Position numbers and translations under genes: made by a program. Source: a bacterium EF100-94H03 bin56 (GTDB taxonomy: Bacteria; Pseudomonadota; Alphaproteobacteria; SP197). Taken from it: a stretch of DNA of 63,334 nucleotides. Below, piece by piece: positions 8,951-16,554 of the stretch; position 1 is the stretch's first letter; each line of letters starts with the position of its first letter. Below the pieces are notes generated by a model. It had not been told where the DNA came from. It ran no database searches and was given only the letters and a program-made list of their open reading frames with translations. The stretch covers positions 1 to 63,334 of the forward strand of contig MPMV01000025.1 in NCBI GenBank assembly GCA_002238685.1, in the 5' to 3' direction.

Positions 8951-9508
8951 TCAGGAGGCGAGCCGGGTCTCCCGGCCGCCGTTTTCGACTCCAGACACGC
9001 GCCAGGAGAGACGCATTTCACCGGCGGTGTTGGCCACCGTCGCCAGGCACGCGTCCACCCGGTGGTCGGGAATATGGACCGCGAACCGCGTCACGTAGCG
9101 ATCGTGACCAGGCGCCGGAATGCGTTCCGAGTTCATGCGCACGATATTGGCGCCAAAACTGCCGAAGACCTCCGCAATGCGCAGGATGAGACCTGGTGCA
9201 TCCGGGCCGTCGAGCTCGATGCGGTGGGTAATGTGCCCGCTCTCGTCATGCACCGCCCGCATGTCGAAGGTGGCGACCGTGACCCTGCCTTCGGCGACGC
9301 CCTCGACAGTCTCGAGGTCCCGCTGCACCTTCTGCGTGGGGACGTCATCGGGAATCTCGGCGATACAGGTGAATTCCGCCATGTCGCCGAGAACGGCAAA
9401 GGTCGTGTCGGAGAGATTGGCGTTGAGATCGAAGAGGTGGCCGGAGATATCGGCCACGAGTCCGGCGCGATCGTGGCAAATGACGGAGATCAGGCAGACG
9501 GCAGTCAT
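8951..9508 (-). CDS. ACT-domain protein, GcvR-like
   Basis: 185 aa with two ACT-like amino-acid-binding domains, roughly residues 1-80 (ISVICHDRAGLVADIS) and 90-175 (IELDGPDAPGLILRIAEVFG). The layout resembles GcvR, the accessory repressor of the glycine cleavage operon in enterics, but no gcv genes are here, so the regulatory target is unknown. It follows the EF-G-like gene with a 4-nt overlap, so the two are translated together. The frame extends upstream without a start of its own merit; ATG at 9506-9508 opens the first ACT domain. Confidence 0.75.
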   Translation of the reverse strand: MTAVCLISVICHDRAGLVADISGHLFDLNANLSDTTFAVLGDMAEFTCIAEIPDDVPTQKVQRDLETVEGVAEGRVTVATFDMRAVHDESGHITHRIELDGPDAPGLILRIAEVFGSFGANIVRMNSERIPAPGHDRYVTRFAVHIPDHRVDACLATVANTAGEMRLSWRVSGVENGGRETRLAS

Positions 9509-11529
9509 GCGGCCTCGAGATGCTGCTTGCGGGCCTCGACGATCTGATCGGCCTCGCGCCCGGTCAGTTCCTGGAGGTAATCGAACGTCATGTCGAAGTA
9601 CCCCACGCCCTGGGTCAGTGAACGCAGTTCGCTGATCAGCGTGAGGGTCTCGCCCTGGGGCATGTGCGCGGTGACGGTGTCCCATTCCTTCCAGCCTTCG
9701 CGTGCCTCGAAGCCGAGAATCTGGCCGCGCCGTCCGGTGACCAGCTGCTGTACACGCGCGGTGGCCGAATTGGGAGCATGGAGTCGCACGTTCATGATCG
9801 GTTCAAGGAGCACCGGGCTGCAGGAAGGCATGCCTTCACTCATGGCAACGCGCGCCGCCAGCTTGAAGGCCATTTCGTTGGAATCGACGTCATGGTACTT
9901 GCCGTCGAAGACCTCCACCGCGATGTCGACCACGGGAAATCCGAGCGGGCCCTGGAGGAGATACTCCTTCACCCCTGCCTCGACGGCGGGAATGTACTGT
10001 CGCGGGATGTTGCCACCGGTCACCGAATTGGTGAATTCGAAGCCGGCGCCCCTGGCCAGCGGACGGATGTTGATGTGAACATCGCCGAACATGCCGCTGC
10101 CGCCGGTCTGCCGCTTGAAGCGGCCGTGCTGGGTGGTGGGTTTTCGAACGGCCTCCCTGTAGGGCACCAACGGCCGTCCGGATGTCACCTCGACCCCGTA
10201 GCGGCCCGCCAGTTTCGAGAAGGCCGTCTGCAGGTGCATGTCACCCTGGCCCCAGAGCACCAGCTGGTTGAGGTCCGAGTCCTGTTCGGGCTCGATGGAG
10301 GGATCCTCTTCGTGAATGCGATGGAGTGCCGTGGCCATCTTCACCTCGTCCTCGCGGCGCGCCGCGTGGATCGCGAGGCCGTAGAGGCGGGGCGGCGCCT
10401 CGGCGCGTGGCCATGCAGCATCCTCGTCGGGTGCGGTATTGCCCGTCACGAGGGTGTCCCCCGTGCGCGCTCCCTCGAGGCGGCCGAAGGCGATGATATC
10501 ACCGGCCCCGGCACGGTCGACCTTGACGTTCTGGTTGCCCTGGAGGTGGTACATGCCGCCTATGCGGTTGCCGTTGACCGTCTCGCCGTCCTTGACCTCG
10601 CCACGCCAGATCCGGGCCAGCGACAGCTTGCCGCCATGCTGGGTGTTGAAGGTCTTGAGAACCTGGGCAGCGAAGGGACCGTCGCCGCCGCGCCTTTCGG
10701 CGGCGCGTTCCGGATCGGGAGCCCAGTGACGGAGTTCCTGGAGCAGGCGGCGGACACCGTTCTCGAGTTCCGCGGAGCCAAGCAGGACGGGCACCACCCG
10801 CGCTTCAGCGAAGGCCCCGCTGAGTTCGCTGACCACGTCTTCCTGGGTCGGCACCTCGTCCTCGAGAATCTGCATCATCAGGTCGTCGCTGAAATCGGCG
10901 AGAGCCTCCAGCATCATGTTGCGCGCCTCGTCCTCTCGTTCCATGACGCCGTCTGGCATCTCGATGGCTTCGGAGGCGCCGCCCTCGTGATAGTGCCAGG
11001 CCGACTCGCTGATCAGGTCGACATAGCCGGTGACGTGGTCATCGTCGCGAACGGGCACCTGCGTGATCAGCAGGGGTGTCCCGGAAACGTCCTGCATGGC
11101 TGGCAGGAGTTCGCGCATCAGGGTGGTTGTGCGGTCCATCTTGTTGATGAACACGAGATGGGGAATCCGGTTGTGTTCAAGGAAACGGAAGATTGGCGCC
11201 AGGGTCGTTGCCCGTTCCACCACCGGCTCATAGACCACCACCGCGGCATCGGCGCCGATCAGCGCGTTGCGCGCCTCGGCCTGGAACTCGATGGAGCCGG
11301 GACAGTCGAGAAAGTTGAAGTGGATCCCCTCGAAGGTGGCATGGCCGGCACTGACCTCCGTGCTCATGTTGCGCTGGCGCGCCTCCGGCGCCGAATCGCC
11401 CACGGAGTTCCCTTCCTTCACGGAACCCTTGCGACCGATGGCGCCGCAGATGTAGAGCATGGCCTCGAGGAGAGTCGTCTTTCCGCTGAGCGATGGGCCG
11501 ACGATGGCAATGTTTCTGATGTCTGGCAT
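9505..11529 (-). CDS. EF-G-like translational GTPase paralogue
   Basis: 674 aa with the domain order of elongation factor G: GTPase domain, domain II, then domains III-V (TGGSGMFGDVHI; EPIMNVRLHAP). G motifs: G1 GPSLSGKTT at 11-19, G3 DCPGS at 75-79 and G4 NKMD near 130. In canonical EF-G the G3 motif is DTPGH, whose His is needed for GTP hydrolysis; here that residue is Ser79. Switch I is also altered (QRNMST where EF-G has RGITI). No tuf, rpsG or rpsL is near, so this is a divergent EF-G-like family member, not the housekeeping factor. Its own role is unknown; it is coupled to the ACT-domain gene. Confidence 0.85.
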   Translation of the reverse strand: MPDIRNIAIVGPSLSGKTTLLEAMLYICGAIGRKGSVKEGNSVGDSAPEARQRNMSTEVSAGHATFEGIHFNFLDCPGSIEFQAEARNALIGADAAVVVYEPVVERATTLAPIFRFLEHNRIPHLVFINKMDRTTTLMRELLPAMQDVSGTPLLITQVPVRDDDHVTGYVDLISESAWHYHEGGASEAIEMPDGVMEREDEARNMMLEALADFSDDLMMQILEDEVPTQEDVVSELSGAFAEARVVPVLLGSAELENGVRRLLQELRHWAPDPERAAERRGGDGPFAAQVLKTFNTQHGGKLSLARIWRGEVKDGETVNGNRIGGMYHLQGNQNVKVDRAGAGDIIAFGRLEGARTGDTLVTGNTAPDEDAAWPRAEAPPRLYGLAIHAARREDEVKMATALHRIHEEDPSIEPEQDSDLNQLVLWGQGDMHLQTAFSKLAGRYGVEVTSGRPLVPYREAVRKPTTQHGRFKRQTGGSGMFGDVHINIRPLARGAGFEFTNSVTGGNIPRQYIPAVEAGVKEYLLQGPLGFPVVDIAVEVFDGKYHDVDSNEMAFKLAARVAMSEGMPSCSPVLLEPIMNVRLHAPNSATARVQQLVTGRRGQILGFEAREGWKEWDTVTAHMPQGETLTLISELRSLTQGVGYFDMTFDYLQELTGREADQIVEARKQHLEAA

Positions 11530-11592
11530 GATTGTCTCACAGGCTGCGCGTCTGGCACCGTGTGAACCTAGTGTGACGCGCCGGACCCTGCA

Positions 11593-12324
11593 ATGCCCGG
11601 CAGCATGACGGCGCGGCACCTTCCATCTCCCAACGTCAACGACCGGCGGACGGCAGTCTCGTTGCTCGTCCTCCACTACACCGGAATGCAGGATGCAGAA
11701 GTGGCCCTGCAGCGTCTCGTTGATCCCTCTTCCGGGGTCAGTGCCCACTGGCTTGTCGACGAGGATGGCCGGATCACCTCGCTGGTTCCCGAAGCGCGGC
11801 GCGCCTGGCATGCCGGAGTTGCCTGCTGGCAGGGAATCCGCGACGTCAACAGTGCCTCGATAGGCATCGAGATCGTCAATCCCGGCCACGCCGGAGGGTT
11901 GCCGCCCTTCCCCGGGCAGCAGATGGATGCCTTGGCGGCACTGTGCCGTGACGTCCTCGCACGACATGGCATCCGCCGGCGCCATGTCCTGGGACACAGC
12001 GATGTCGCTCCGCGGCGCAAGCAGGATCCCGGAGAACTCTTCGACTGGCGCTGGCTGGCGCGCCAGGGAGTCGGGCTGTGGCCGCCGCCGCAGTCGCCGG
12101 CCGCAACATGCCTGGGCGAGGGGGACAGGGGATGTGCTGTCGTGCGCCTGCAGGAACGTCTGGCGAGTTTCGGATACGCCGTCGCACCGGACGGATTCTT
12201 CGGTGCCGCGACAGCTGCCGTCGTCACCGCCTTCCAGCGCCACTTTCGCCCGGCGCGGGTCGACGGTGTGGCGGATGGCGAGACCGCGGCCCGTCTCGCG
12301 GCGCTCGTCGACGCGCTGCGTTGA
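11593..12324 (+). CDS. N-acetylmuramoyl-L-alanine amidase, AmiD type
   Basis: 243 aa. Amidase_2/PGRP-like zinc amidase domain at about residues 10-165: H28 in VLHYTG, then HVLGHSDVAPRRKQDPG with the second His and the Asp typical of the site. It cleaves the lactyl-amide bond between MurNAc and the stem peptide. A C-terminal peptidoglycan-binding_1 domain follows (VVRLQERLASFGYAV, DGFFGAAT, near 178-235). No obvious signal peptide; AmiD relatives are often lipoproteins, so this one may be cytoplasmic for muropeptide recycling or exported another way. Its TGA is embedded in the -35 region of the rnpB promoter. An alternative start is ATG 11605. Confidence 0.88.
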   Translation: MPGSMTARHLPSPNVNDRRTAVSLLVLHYTGMQDAEVALQRLVDPSSGVSAHWLVDEDGRITSLVPEARRAWHAGVACWQGIRDVNSASIGIEIVNPGHAGGLPPFPGQQMDALAALCRDVLARHGIRRRHVLGHSDVAPRRKQDPGELFDWRWLARQGVGLWPPPQSPAATCLGEGDRGCAVVRLQERLASFGYAVAPDGFFGAATAAVVTAFQRHFRPARVDGVADGETAARLAALVDALR

Positions 12325-12349
12325 CCCGGTGATGGCAGCACGCTATCTC
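12321..12349 (+). promoter_or_regulatory. Candidate sigma-70 promoter for rnpB
   Basis: TTGACC (12321-12326) and TATCTC (12344-12349) are separated by exactly 17 bp. A start about 7 nt after the -10 would place transcription near 12356, just before the RNase P RNA. The -35 hexamer includes the stop codon of the upstream amidase gene. Confidence 0.55.
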
Positions 12350-12363
12350 TTTGGACCAGGAAT

Positions 12364-12757
12364 CAGACGGACGGATGGCCGCTCTTGCCTTTTCGGGAAG
12401 GGAGGAAAGTCCGGGCTCCACGGAAACATGGCGCCGGGTAACGCCCGGCGGGGGTGACCCCAGGGAAAGTGCCACAGAAAGCAGACCGCCACCGGCCGCA
12501 GCGCCGGCGGCAAGGGTGAAAGGGTGCGGCAAGAGCGCACCGCGGCTGCGGCAACGCAGACGGCATGGCAAACCCCGCCAGGAGCAAGATCGAGTAGGGG
12601 CGGCACGTGGTTCCACGAGGCCCGTTTCCGGTCCCCGCCGCCCGGGTTGATCGCGCGAGGCGCGCGGCGACGCGCGTCCCAGATGAATGGCCATCGGCCG
12701 CCTTCGGGATCTTCCCAGGGGGCGGACCACAGAACCCGGCTTACAGTCCGCCTGATT
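12364..12757 (+). ncRNA. rnpB: RNase P catalytic RNA, bacterial type A
   Basis: The region contains conserved RNase P RNA blocks: GGAGGAAAGTCCGGGCTCC near 12400-12420 and ACAGAACCCGGCTTACAG at 12729-12746. The ends pair as helix P1: CAGACGGAC near 12364-12372 with GTCCGCCTG at 12746-12754, one mismatch. Internal GC-rich helices and the GCCACAGAAA segment near 12470 fit the type A layout. About 390 nt, the expected size. The RNA processes the 5' ends of tRNA precursors. Exact ends are approximate. Confidence 0.95.
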
Positions 12758-13013
12758 CCCGATCTCAACCGCGTCTCTTGATGATCAGCCACCGGCCTGC
12801 GGTCCGGGGCGTTTTCCCCTGGCCAGATCTCGACTCCCATCACTCAAGCACGGCAATTTTATCCACCGGCCGTATTGAAAATACTGTGGACAGCACGAAT
12901 GGGGCCGGACATCGTACAAGATGATGTAATCGTTTGACAAGGGGCCCCAACATATAGAAAAGCCCGGACACCAGAGCAGACCGCTCAAAACACTGATTCC
13001 AGAGATTTCTTGT
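12758..13013. other. Intergenic region upstream of the division cluster
   Basis: Between rnpB and the mraZ promoter. I see no coding signal. It contains an additional TTGACA at 12934-12939 with only weak -10 candidates (TAGAAA at 12955-12960, 15-bp spacer). The region is richer in A+T than its surroundings, as expected for a promoter region. Confidence 0.4.
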
Positions 13014-13042
13014 TTGACATCCCAAATTTTCCCAAGTATTCC
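13014..13042 (+). promoter_or_regulatory. Candidate mraZ (dcw cluster) promoter
   Basis: TTGACA at 13014-13019 is a consensus -35; 17 bp later is TATTCC at 13037-13042 as -10. The predicted transcription start is near 13049. That would lie at an ATG (13048) which opens the longest mraZ frame, so translation more likely begins at the internal ATG 13087. Confidence 0.6.
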
Positions 13043-13055
13043 CAAGAATGCCCAA
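13021..13055 (+). promoter_or_regulatory. MraZ operator repeats
   Basis: Four copies of CCCAA occur with an exact 10-bp period: 13021-13025, 13031-13035, 13041-13045 and 13051-13055, separated by 5-nt A/T-rich spacers. On the opposite strand they read TTGGG. MraZ binds arrays of TGGGN repeats spaced by 5 nt upstream of mraZ and represses the division cluster, so this matches a known autoregulatory operator. The array covers the spacer, the -10 and the start site of the candidate promoter. Confidence 0.8.
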
Positions 13056-13086
13056 GGGGAAAGGCGGCGAAAGCGGTCGAACGGGA

Positions 13087-13578
13087 ATGGCAAGGAGTCC
13101 AGGTGCGCTACCGAGAATCTTCTCGGGAACGCACACCAAGACAATCGATGCCAAGGGGCGAGTTTCCGTCCCACCGGACTTTCGCGCCCGTTTCGCCAGC
13201 CCCGAACTTGGTCTCTACGTCATGCGTTCCGTCACGGGAGAAGAGGCCCTCGATGTCTTCGAGGCGGCAGAGTTTACCTGTTTCGTCTCCAACTCCGAAC
13301 AGGTGTTTTCCAGCGAGGCGATGGACAGCGCCTTCGCCATCTTCGGCTCAGCACTCAACCTGCGGCTCGACCGGGAAGGACGGATCGTCCTTCCAGAGGA
13401 GTTCAGGGAGTACGCCAGAATCGACGCCGAAGCATGTTTCATAGGCCTGGGGCGCCACTTCCAGATCTGGGAGCCCGTGAGAGGCCGGGCCAAGCAGGAC
13501 GAGGCGTTCAGAAACGCCGTCCGCAATCGCGACACCATCAGTCTCCCGCTGGCCCGCGAGGGAGGTGCGACGTCATGA
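13087..13578 (+). CDS. mraZ: Transcriptional regulator MraZ
   Basis: 163 aa with two SpoVT/AbrB-like MraZ repeats: FSGTHTKTIDAKGRVSVP near the N-terminus and LNLRLDREGRIVLPEEF near residue 90. MraZ is a DNA-binding regulator and first gene of the division and cell wall cluster. The frame also has an ATG at 13048, but that codon lies at the predicted transcription start and inside the operator repeats; ATG 13087 leaves a normal leader and family-typical N-terminus (MARSPGALPRIFSG). The stop overlaps rsmH by 4 nt. Confidence 0.92.
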   Translation: MARSPGALPRIFSGTHTKTIDAKGRVSVPPDFRARFASPELGLYVMRSVTGEEALDVFEAAEFTCFVSNSEQVFSSEAMDSAFAIFGSALNLRLDREGRIVLPEEFREYARIDAEACFIGLGRHFQIWEPVRGRAKQDEAFRNAVRNRDTISLPLAREGGATS

Positions 13579-14525
13579 ACGCGGGCCATGTCCCGGTCCT
13601 GCTCGACACGGCACTCGCCTGTCTGCATCCGGTCGACGGCGAGATCATCGTCGACGCGACATTGGGCGCCGGCGGCTATGCGACGGCGCTGCTCGACACG
13701 GCATCCTGCCGGGTCGTCGCCCTTGACAGGGATCCCGTCGCGGTGCGCGAGGGCCACAGGCTGGCGCGCCGCTATGGCGGGCGGCTCACCGTCTTCGAGC
13801 GGCGCTTTTCCGAACTCGACGCCCTGGTCCGCGACGAGGTGGGAGGGCCCGTAGATGGCGCCGTCTTCGACCTCGGCGTCTCGTCGACGCAGATCGACAA
13901 TGCCGGGCGCGGCTTTTCCTTCCGCCTCGACGGCCCCCTCGACATGCGCATGGGCGCCACGGGACCGACCGCTGCCGATGCGGTCAACACGCTCGACGAG
14001 GACGGCCTTCACCGGATTATCAGCGAATTCGGGGAAGAACGTCGGGCGCGGGCCGTGGCGCGGGCGATCATCAGGGCGCGTGCCGAATCGCCGATCACGC
14101 GGACTGGCGAGCTTGCCGATATTGTGCGCCGCACCGTGCGGCAGTCTGCCGGAGGAATCGATCCTGCCACCAGGACATTCCAGGGCCTGCGCATCTGGGT
14201 CAACCAGGAGCTGGAGGAGATCGAGCGGGGGCTCATGGCCGCCGAAGCCGTCCTGCGGGACGGTGGACGCCTCGTGGTTGTCGCCTTCCACTCCCTGGAG
14301 GACCGGATCGTCAAGCGGTTCCTGCGACAGCGCAGCGGCCGGGACGCCCGTCCGGGACGCCATCAACCCCCGGCCGGCGAAGCGCCGGAGCCGACATTTC
14401 GCCTCGTGACGACGCGCCCGGTACGTCCCGCTGCCGCCGAGACCGAAGCCAATCCACGGGCCCGTTCGGCTCGTCTGCGCCATGCCGTGCGGACGTCGGC
14501 GCCGTCCTGGGGGGTGGCCGCATGA
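13575..14525 (+). CDS. rsmH: 16S rRNA (cytosine(1402)-N(4))-methyltransferase
   Basis: 316 aa. RsmH (MraW) methylates N4 of C1402 in the decoding centre of 16S rRNA using SAM. Landmarks: HVPVLLDTAL at the N-terminus, VDATLGAGGYA as SAM motif I, FDLGVSSTQID, FSFRLDGPLDMRM, and LVVVAFHSLEDRIVK near the C-terminus. GGGAGGTG precedes the ATG, which overlaps the mraZ stop. Length is normal. It is followed by ftsL with a 4-nt overlap. Confidence 0.97.
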   Translation: MNAGHVPVLLDTALACLHPVDGEIIVDATLGAGGYATALLDTASCRVVALDRDPVAVREGHRLARRYGGRLTVFERRFSELDALVRDEVGGPVDGAVFDLGVSSTQIDNAGRGFSFRLDGPLDMRMGATGPTAADAVNTLDEDGLHRIISEFGEERRARAVARAIIRARAESPITRTGELADIVRRTVRQSAGGIDPATRTFQGLRIWVNQELEEIERGLMAAEAVLRDGGRLVVVAFHSLEDRIVKRFLRQRSGRDARPGRHQPPAGEAPEPTFRLVTTRPVRPAAAETEANPRARSARLRHAVRTSAPSWGVAA

Positions 14526-14860
14526 CCGCGCGTGGCGGATGGCTGTGGATGATCGGGGCGCTTGTCGCCGCGCTCCTTGCCTTTTCCCAGCAGCAACACG
14601 CCAGGGAACTCAGGCACGAACTGGAAAGGCTCGAGGACGATCTCGCCGAACGGCGCGAGAACGTCAGGGTGCTCGCGGCAGAGTGGAGCTATCTCAGCCG
14701 TCCCGAGCGCATCAAGGATCTCGCGGATCGCCATCTTGCGGAGCTTGTGCCGGTTTCCGTGCACCAGCTTTCTCCGCTGTCCGGCATACCGATGGCGCCG
14801 CCCCCGATCAGCATTGACACCACCTGGGACCAGTCAGGCGCCGGGGAGGAGGGATTGTGA
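14522..14860 (+). CDS. ftsL: Cell division protein FtsL
   Basis: 112 aa bitopic membrane protein: one N-terminal span (WLWMIGALVAALLAFSQ, about residues 7-23), then a charged periplasmic coiled coil (ELRHELERLEDDLAERRENV) ending in the LSRPERIKDLADRHL segment seen in FtsL. FtsL joins FtsB and FtsQ to recruit and activate FtsW-FtsI at the septum. Sequence conservation is low in this family, so the call leans on size, topology and the position between rsmH and ftsI. Overlaps both neighbours by 4 nt. Confidence 0.9.
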   Translation: MTARGGWLWMIGALVAALLAFSQQQHARELRHELERLEDDLAERRENVRVLAAEWSYLSRPERIKDLADRHLAELVPVSVHQLSPLSGIPMAPPPISIDTTWDQSGAGEEGL

Positions 14861-16554
14861 CCGGGCAGATGAAGCACGGGACACCGTTGGTCCTGGAAGG
14901 CGCAAGCAAGCAGGCCGTGGGATTGTGCAAGCAACGCCTGATGGTAGTGGCGATGTGCATCCTGACTGCCTTCGTCGTCATCGGAGGGCGTCTCGTCGAC
15001 GTGATGGGCGTGACGCCGGTGGAGGCAGGGCTGGTGGCGGAGGTCACGGCGCCGAAGGAGCGGGCAAACATTGTTGATCGCAACGGAGTTCTGCTGGCCT
15101 CGAGTCTGTCGGTCGCTTCGCTCTATGTCGATCCGGCCGAGGTCACGGACCCGCAGGAGACCGCGACCGCGCTTCTCCAGGTCTTCCCGGACATGGACCG
15201 TGACCATCTCCTCGGGTTGCTGACGAGCACCAGTCGGTTTGAATGGATCCGTCGCAAGCTCGAACCGAGCGTGCAGCAGGCGGTGCGCGATCTCTATCAG
15301 CCGGGTCTCGATTTTGCAGTCGAGGAACGGCGAATCTGGCCCCAGGGTCCGCTGACTTCCCATGTGGTCGGATACACGGATATCGACGGTCGGGGACTGG
15401 CGGGAATCGAGCAGGCGTTCGACGAGCCTCTGCTTGCCGGCAACGGACACGACGTCACGCTGTCCCTCGATGTCCGCGTACAGCAGATCGTGCGCGACGA
15501 GCTCTTTCGTACCGTGGAGACCTTCTCGGCCAAGGGCGGAACCGCCGTGGTCATGGATGCTCACAGTGCCGAGATCCTCGCCATGGTATCCCTGCCGGAC
15601 TTCGATCCGGCCAATCCGTCAGCCAGCGACCCCGTCAGCCGGTTCAACCGGGCGACGCTGGGTGCCTACGAACTGGGATCCATCTTCAAGACCTTCACGG
15701 CCGCCATGGCCTACGAATCAGGCGTCGCCCGGCTCGGCGACGCGTTCGATGCGTCGCAACCACTCACCGCGGGTCGTTTCACGATCACCGACTACAAGCC
15801 GCAGAACCGTTGGCTGACCTTGCCCGAGATCATGGTGCACTCCTCCAACATCGGCGCGGCGCGCCTGGCGCTGGCGGTGGGGAGCGATTATCAGAAGGCG
15901 TTCCTCGATCGCATCGGCCTGCTCACCCGGTCCACCATTGAAGTGCCCGAGGTCGGGCGCCCGCTCTTTCCCTCGAGGTGGGGCAAACTCAGCACCATCA
16001 CCATCGGTTTCGGCCACGGCATCGCCGTATCGCCGGTGCAGGTTGCCGCGGCCGTGGCTGCCATGGTCAACGGTGGCCTGTTCCGTCAGCCGACCCTCCT
16101 GAAACGGCAGGGCGAACCGGACCCTGGCAGCAGGGTGATTGCCGAAGAGACTTCGGAAACGGTGCGCATGCTTACCCATCTCGTGGCGCGCTTCGGCAGT
16201 GGCCGCAAGGCTCAGGTCGACGGCTATCTCATCGGTGGCAAGACGGGCACCGCCGAACAGCCCGGCGCGTCACGCCGCTACGACCGGAGAAAGCTGATCT
16301 CGTCATTTGTCGCCGCCTTCCCGATCAACGATCCGCAGTATGTGGTGCTCCTTTCCGTCGATGAACCGAAGGGAACCGAGGAGACCTTCGGTTACGCCAC
16401 AGCCGGCTGGACCGCCGCTCCTGCGGTCGGAAACATCATTGCGCGCCTCGGTCCGATGCAGGGGATCCTCCCGGACGGTGGAGTCTTCGTCGGCCTGCCG
16501 GAGGCCCACGGTGATCCGGAAGAGCAGCTGGAGATGATCGTTGCTTCTTTCTGA
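14857..16554 (+). CDS. ftsI: Septal peptidoglycan transpeptidase FtsI (PBP3)
   Basis: 565 aa class B penicillin-binding protein that crosslinks septal peptidoglycan with FtsW. One N-terminal membrane span near residues 27-47, a dimerisation/pedestal domain, then the transpeptidase: SxxK at S275-K278 (GSIFKTF), SxN at 329-331 (SSN) and KTG at 462-464 (GGKTGTAEQ). All three catalytic motifs are intact. Starts at GTG 14857 with GGAGGAGGG just upstream; the GTGA overlap with the ftsL stop suggests coupling. Its last 14 nt overlap murE. Confidence 0.97.
   Translation: MTGQMKHGTPLVLEGASKQAVGLCKQRLMVVAMCILTAFVVIGGRLVDVMGVTPVEAGLVAEVTAPKERANIVDRNGVLLASSLSVASLYVDPAEVTDPQETATALLQVFPDMDRDHLLGLLTSTSRFEWIRRKLEPSVQQAVRDLYQPGLDFAVEERRIWPQGPLTSHVVGYTDIDGRGLAGIEQAFDEPLLAGNGHDVTLSLDVRVQQIVRDELFRTVETFSAKGGTAVVMDAHSAEILAMVSLPDFDPANPSASDPVSRFNRATLGAYELGSIFKTFTAAMAYESGVARLGDAFDASQPLTAGRFTITDYKPQNRWLTLPEIMVHSSNIGAARLALAVGSDYQKAFLDRIGLLTRSTIEVPEVGRPLFPSRWGKLSTITIGFGHGIAVSPVQVAAAVAAMVNGGLFRQPTLLKRQGEPDPGSRVIAEETSETVRMLTHLVARFGSGRKAQVDGYLIGGKTGTAEQPGASRRYDRRKLISSFVAAFPINDPQYVVLLSVDEPKGTEETFGYATAGWTAAPAVGNIIARLGPMQGILPDGGVFVGLPEAHGDPEEQLEMIVASF

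Noticed and set aside
9505..12243. A 912-codon version of the EF-G-like gene reaching into the amidase region
   Set aside because: The first 240 residues have no similarity to EF-G and lie antisense to a clear amidase gene; ATG 11527-11529 begins the G domain.
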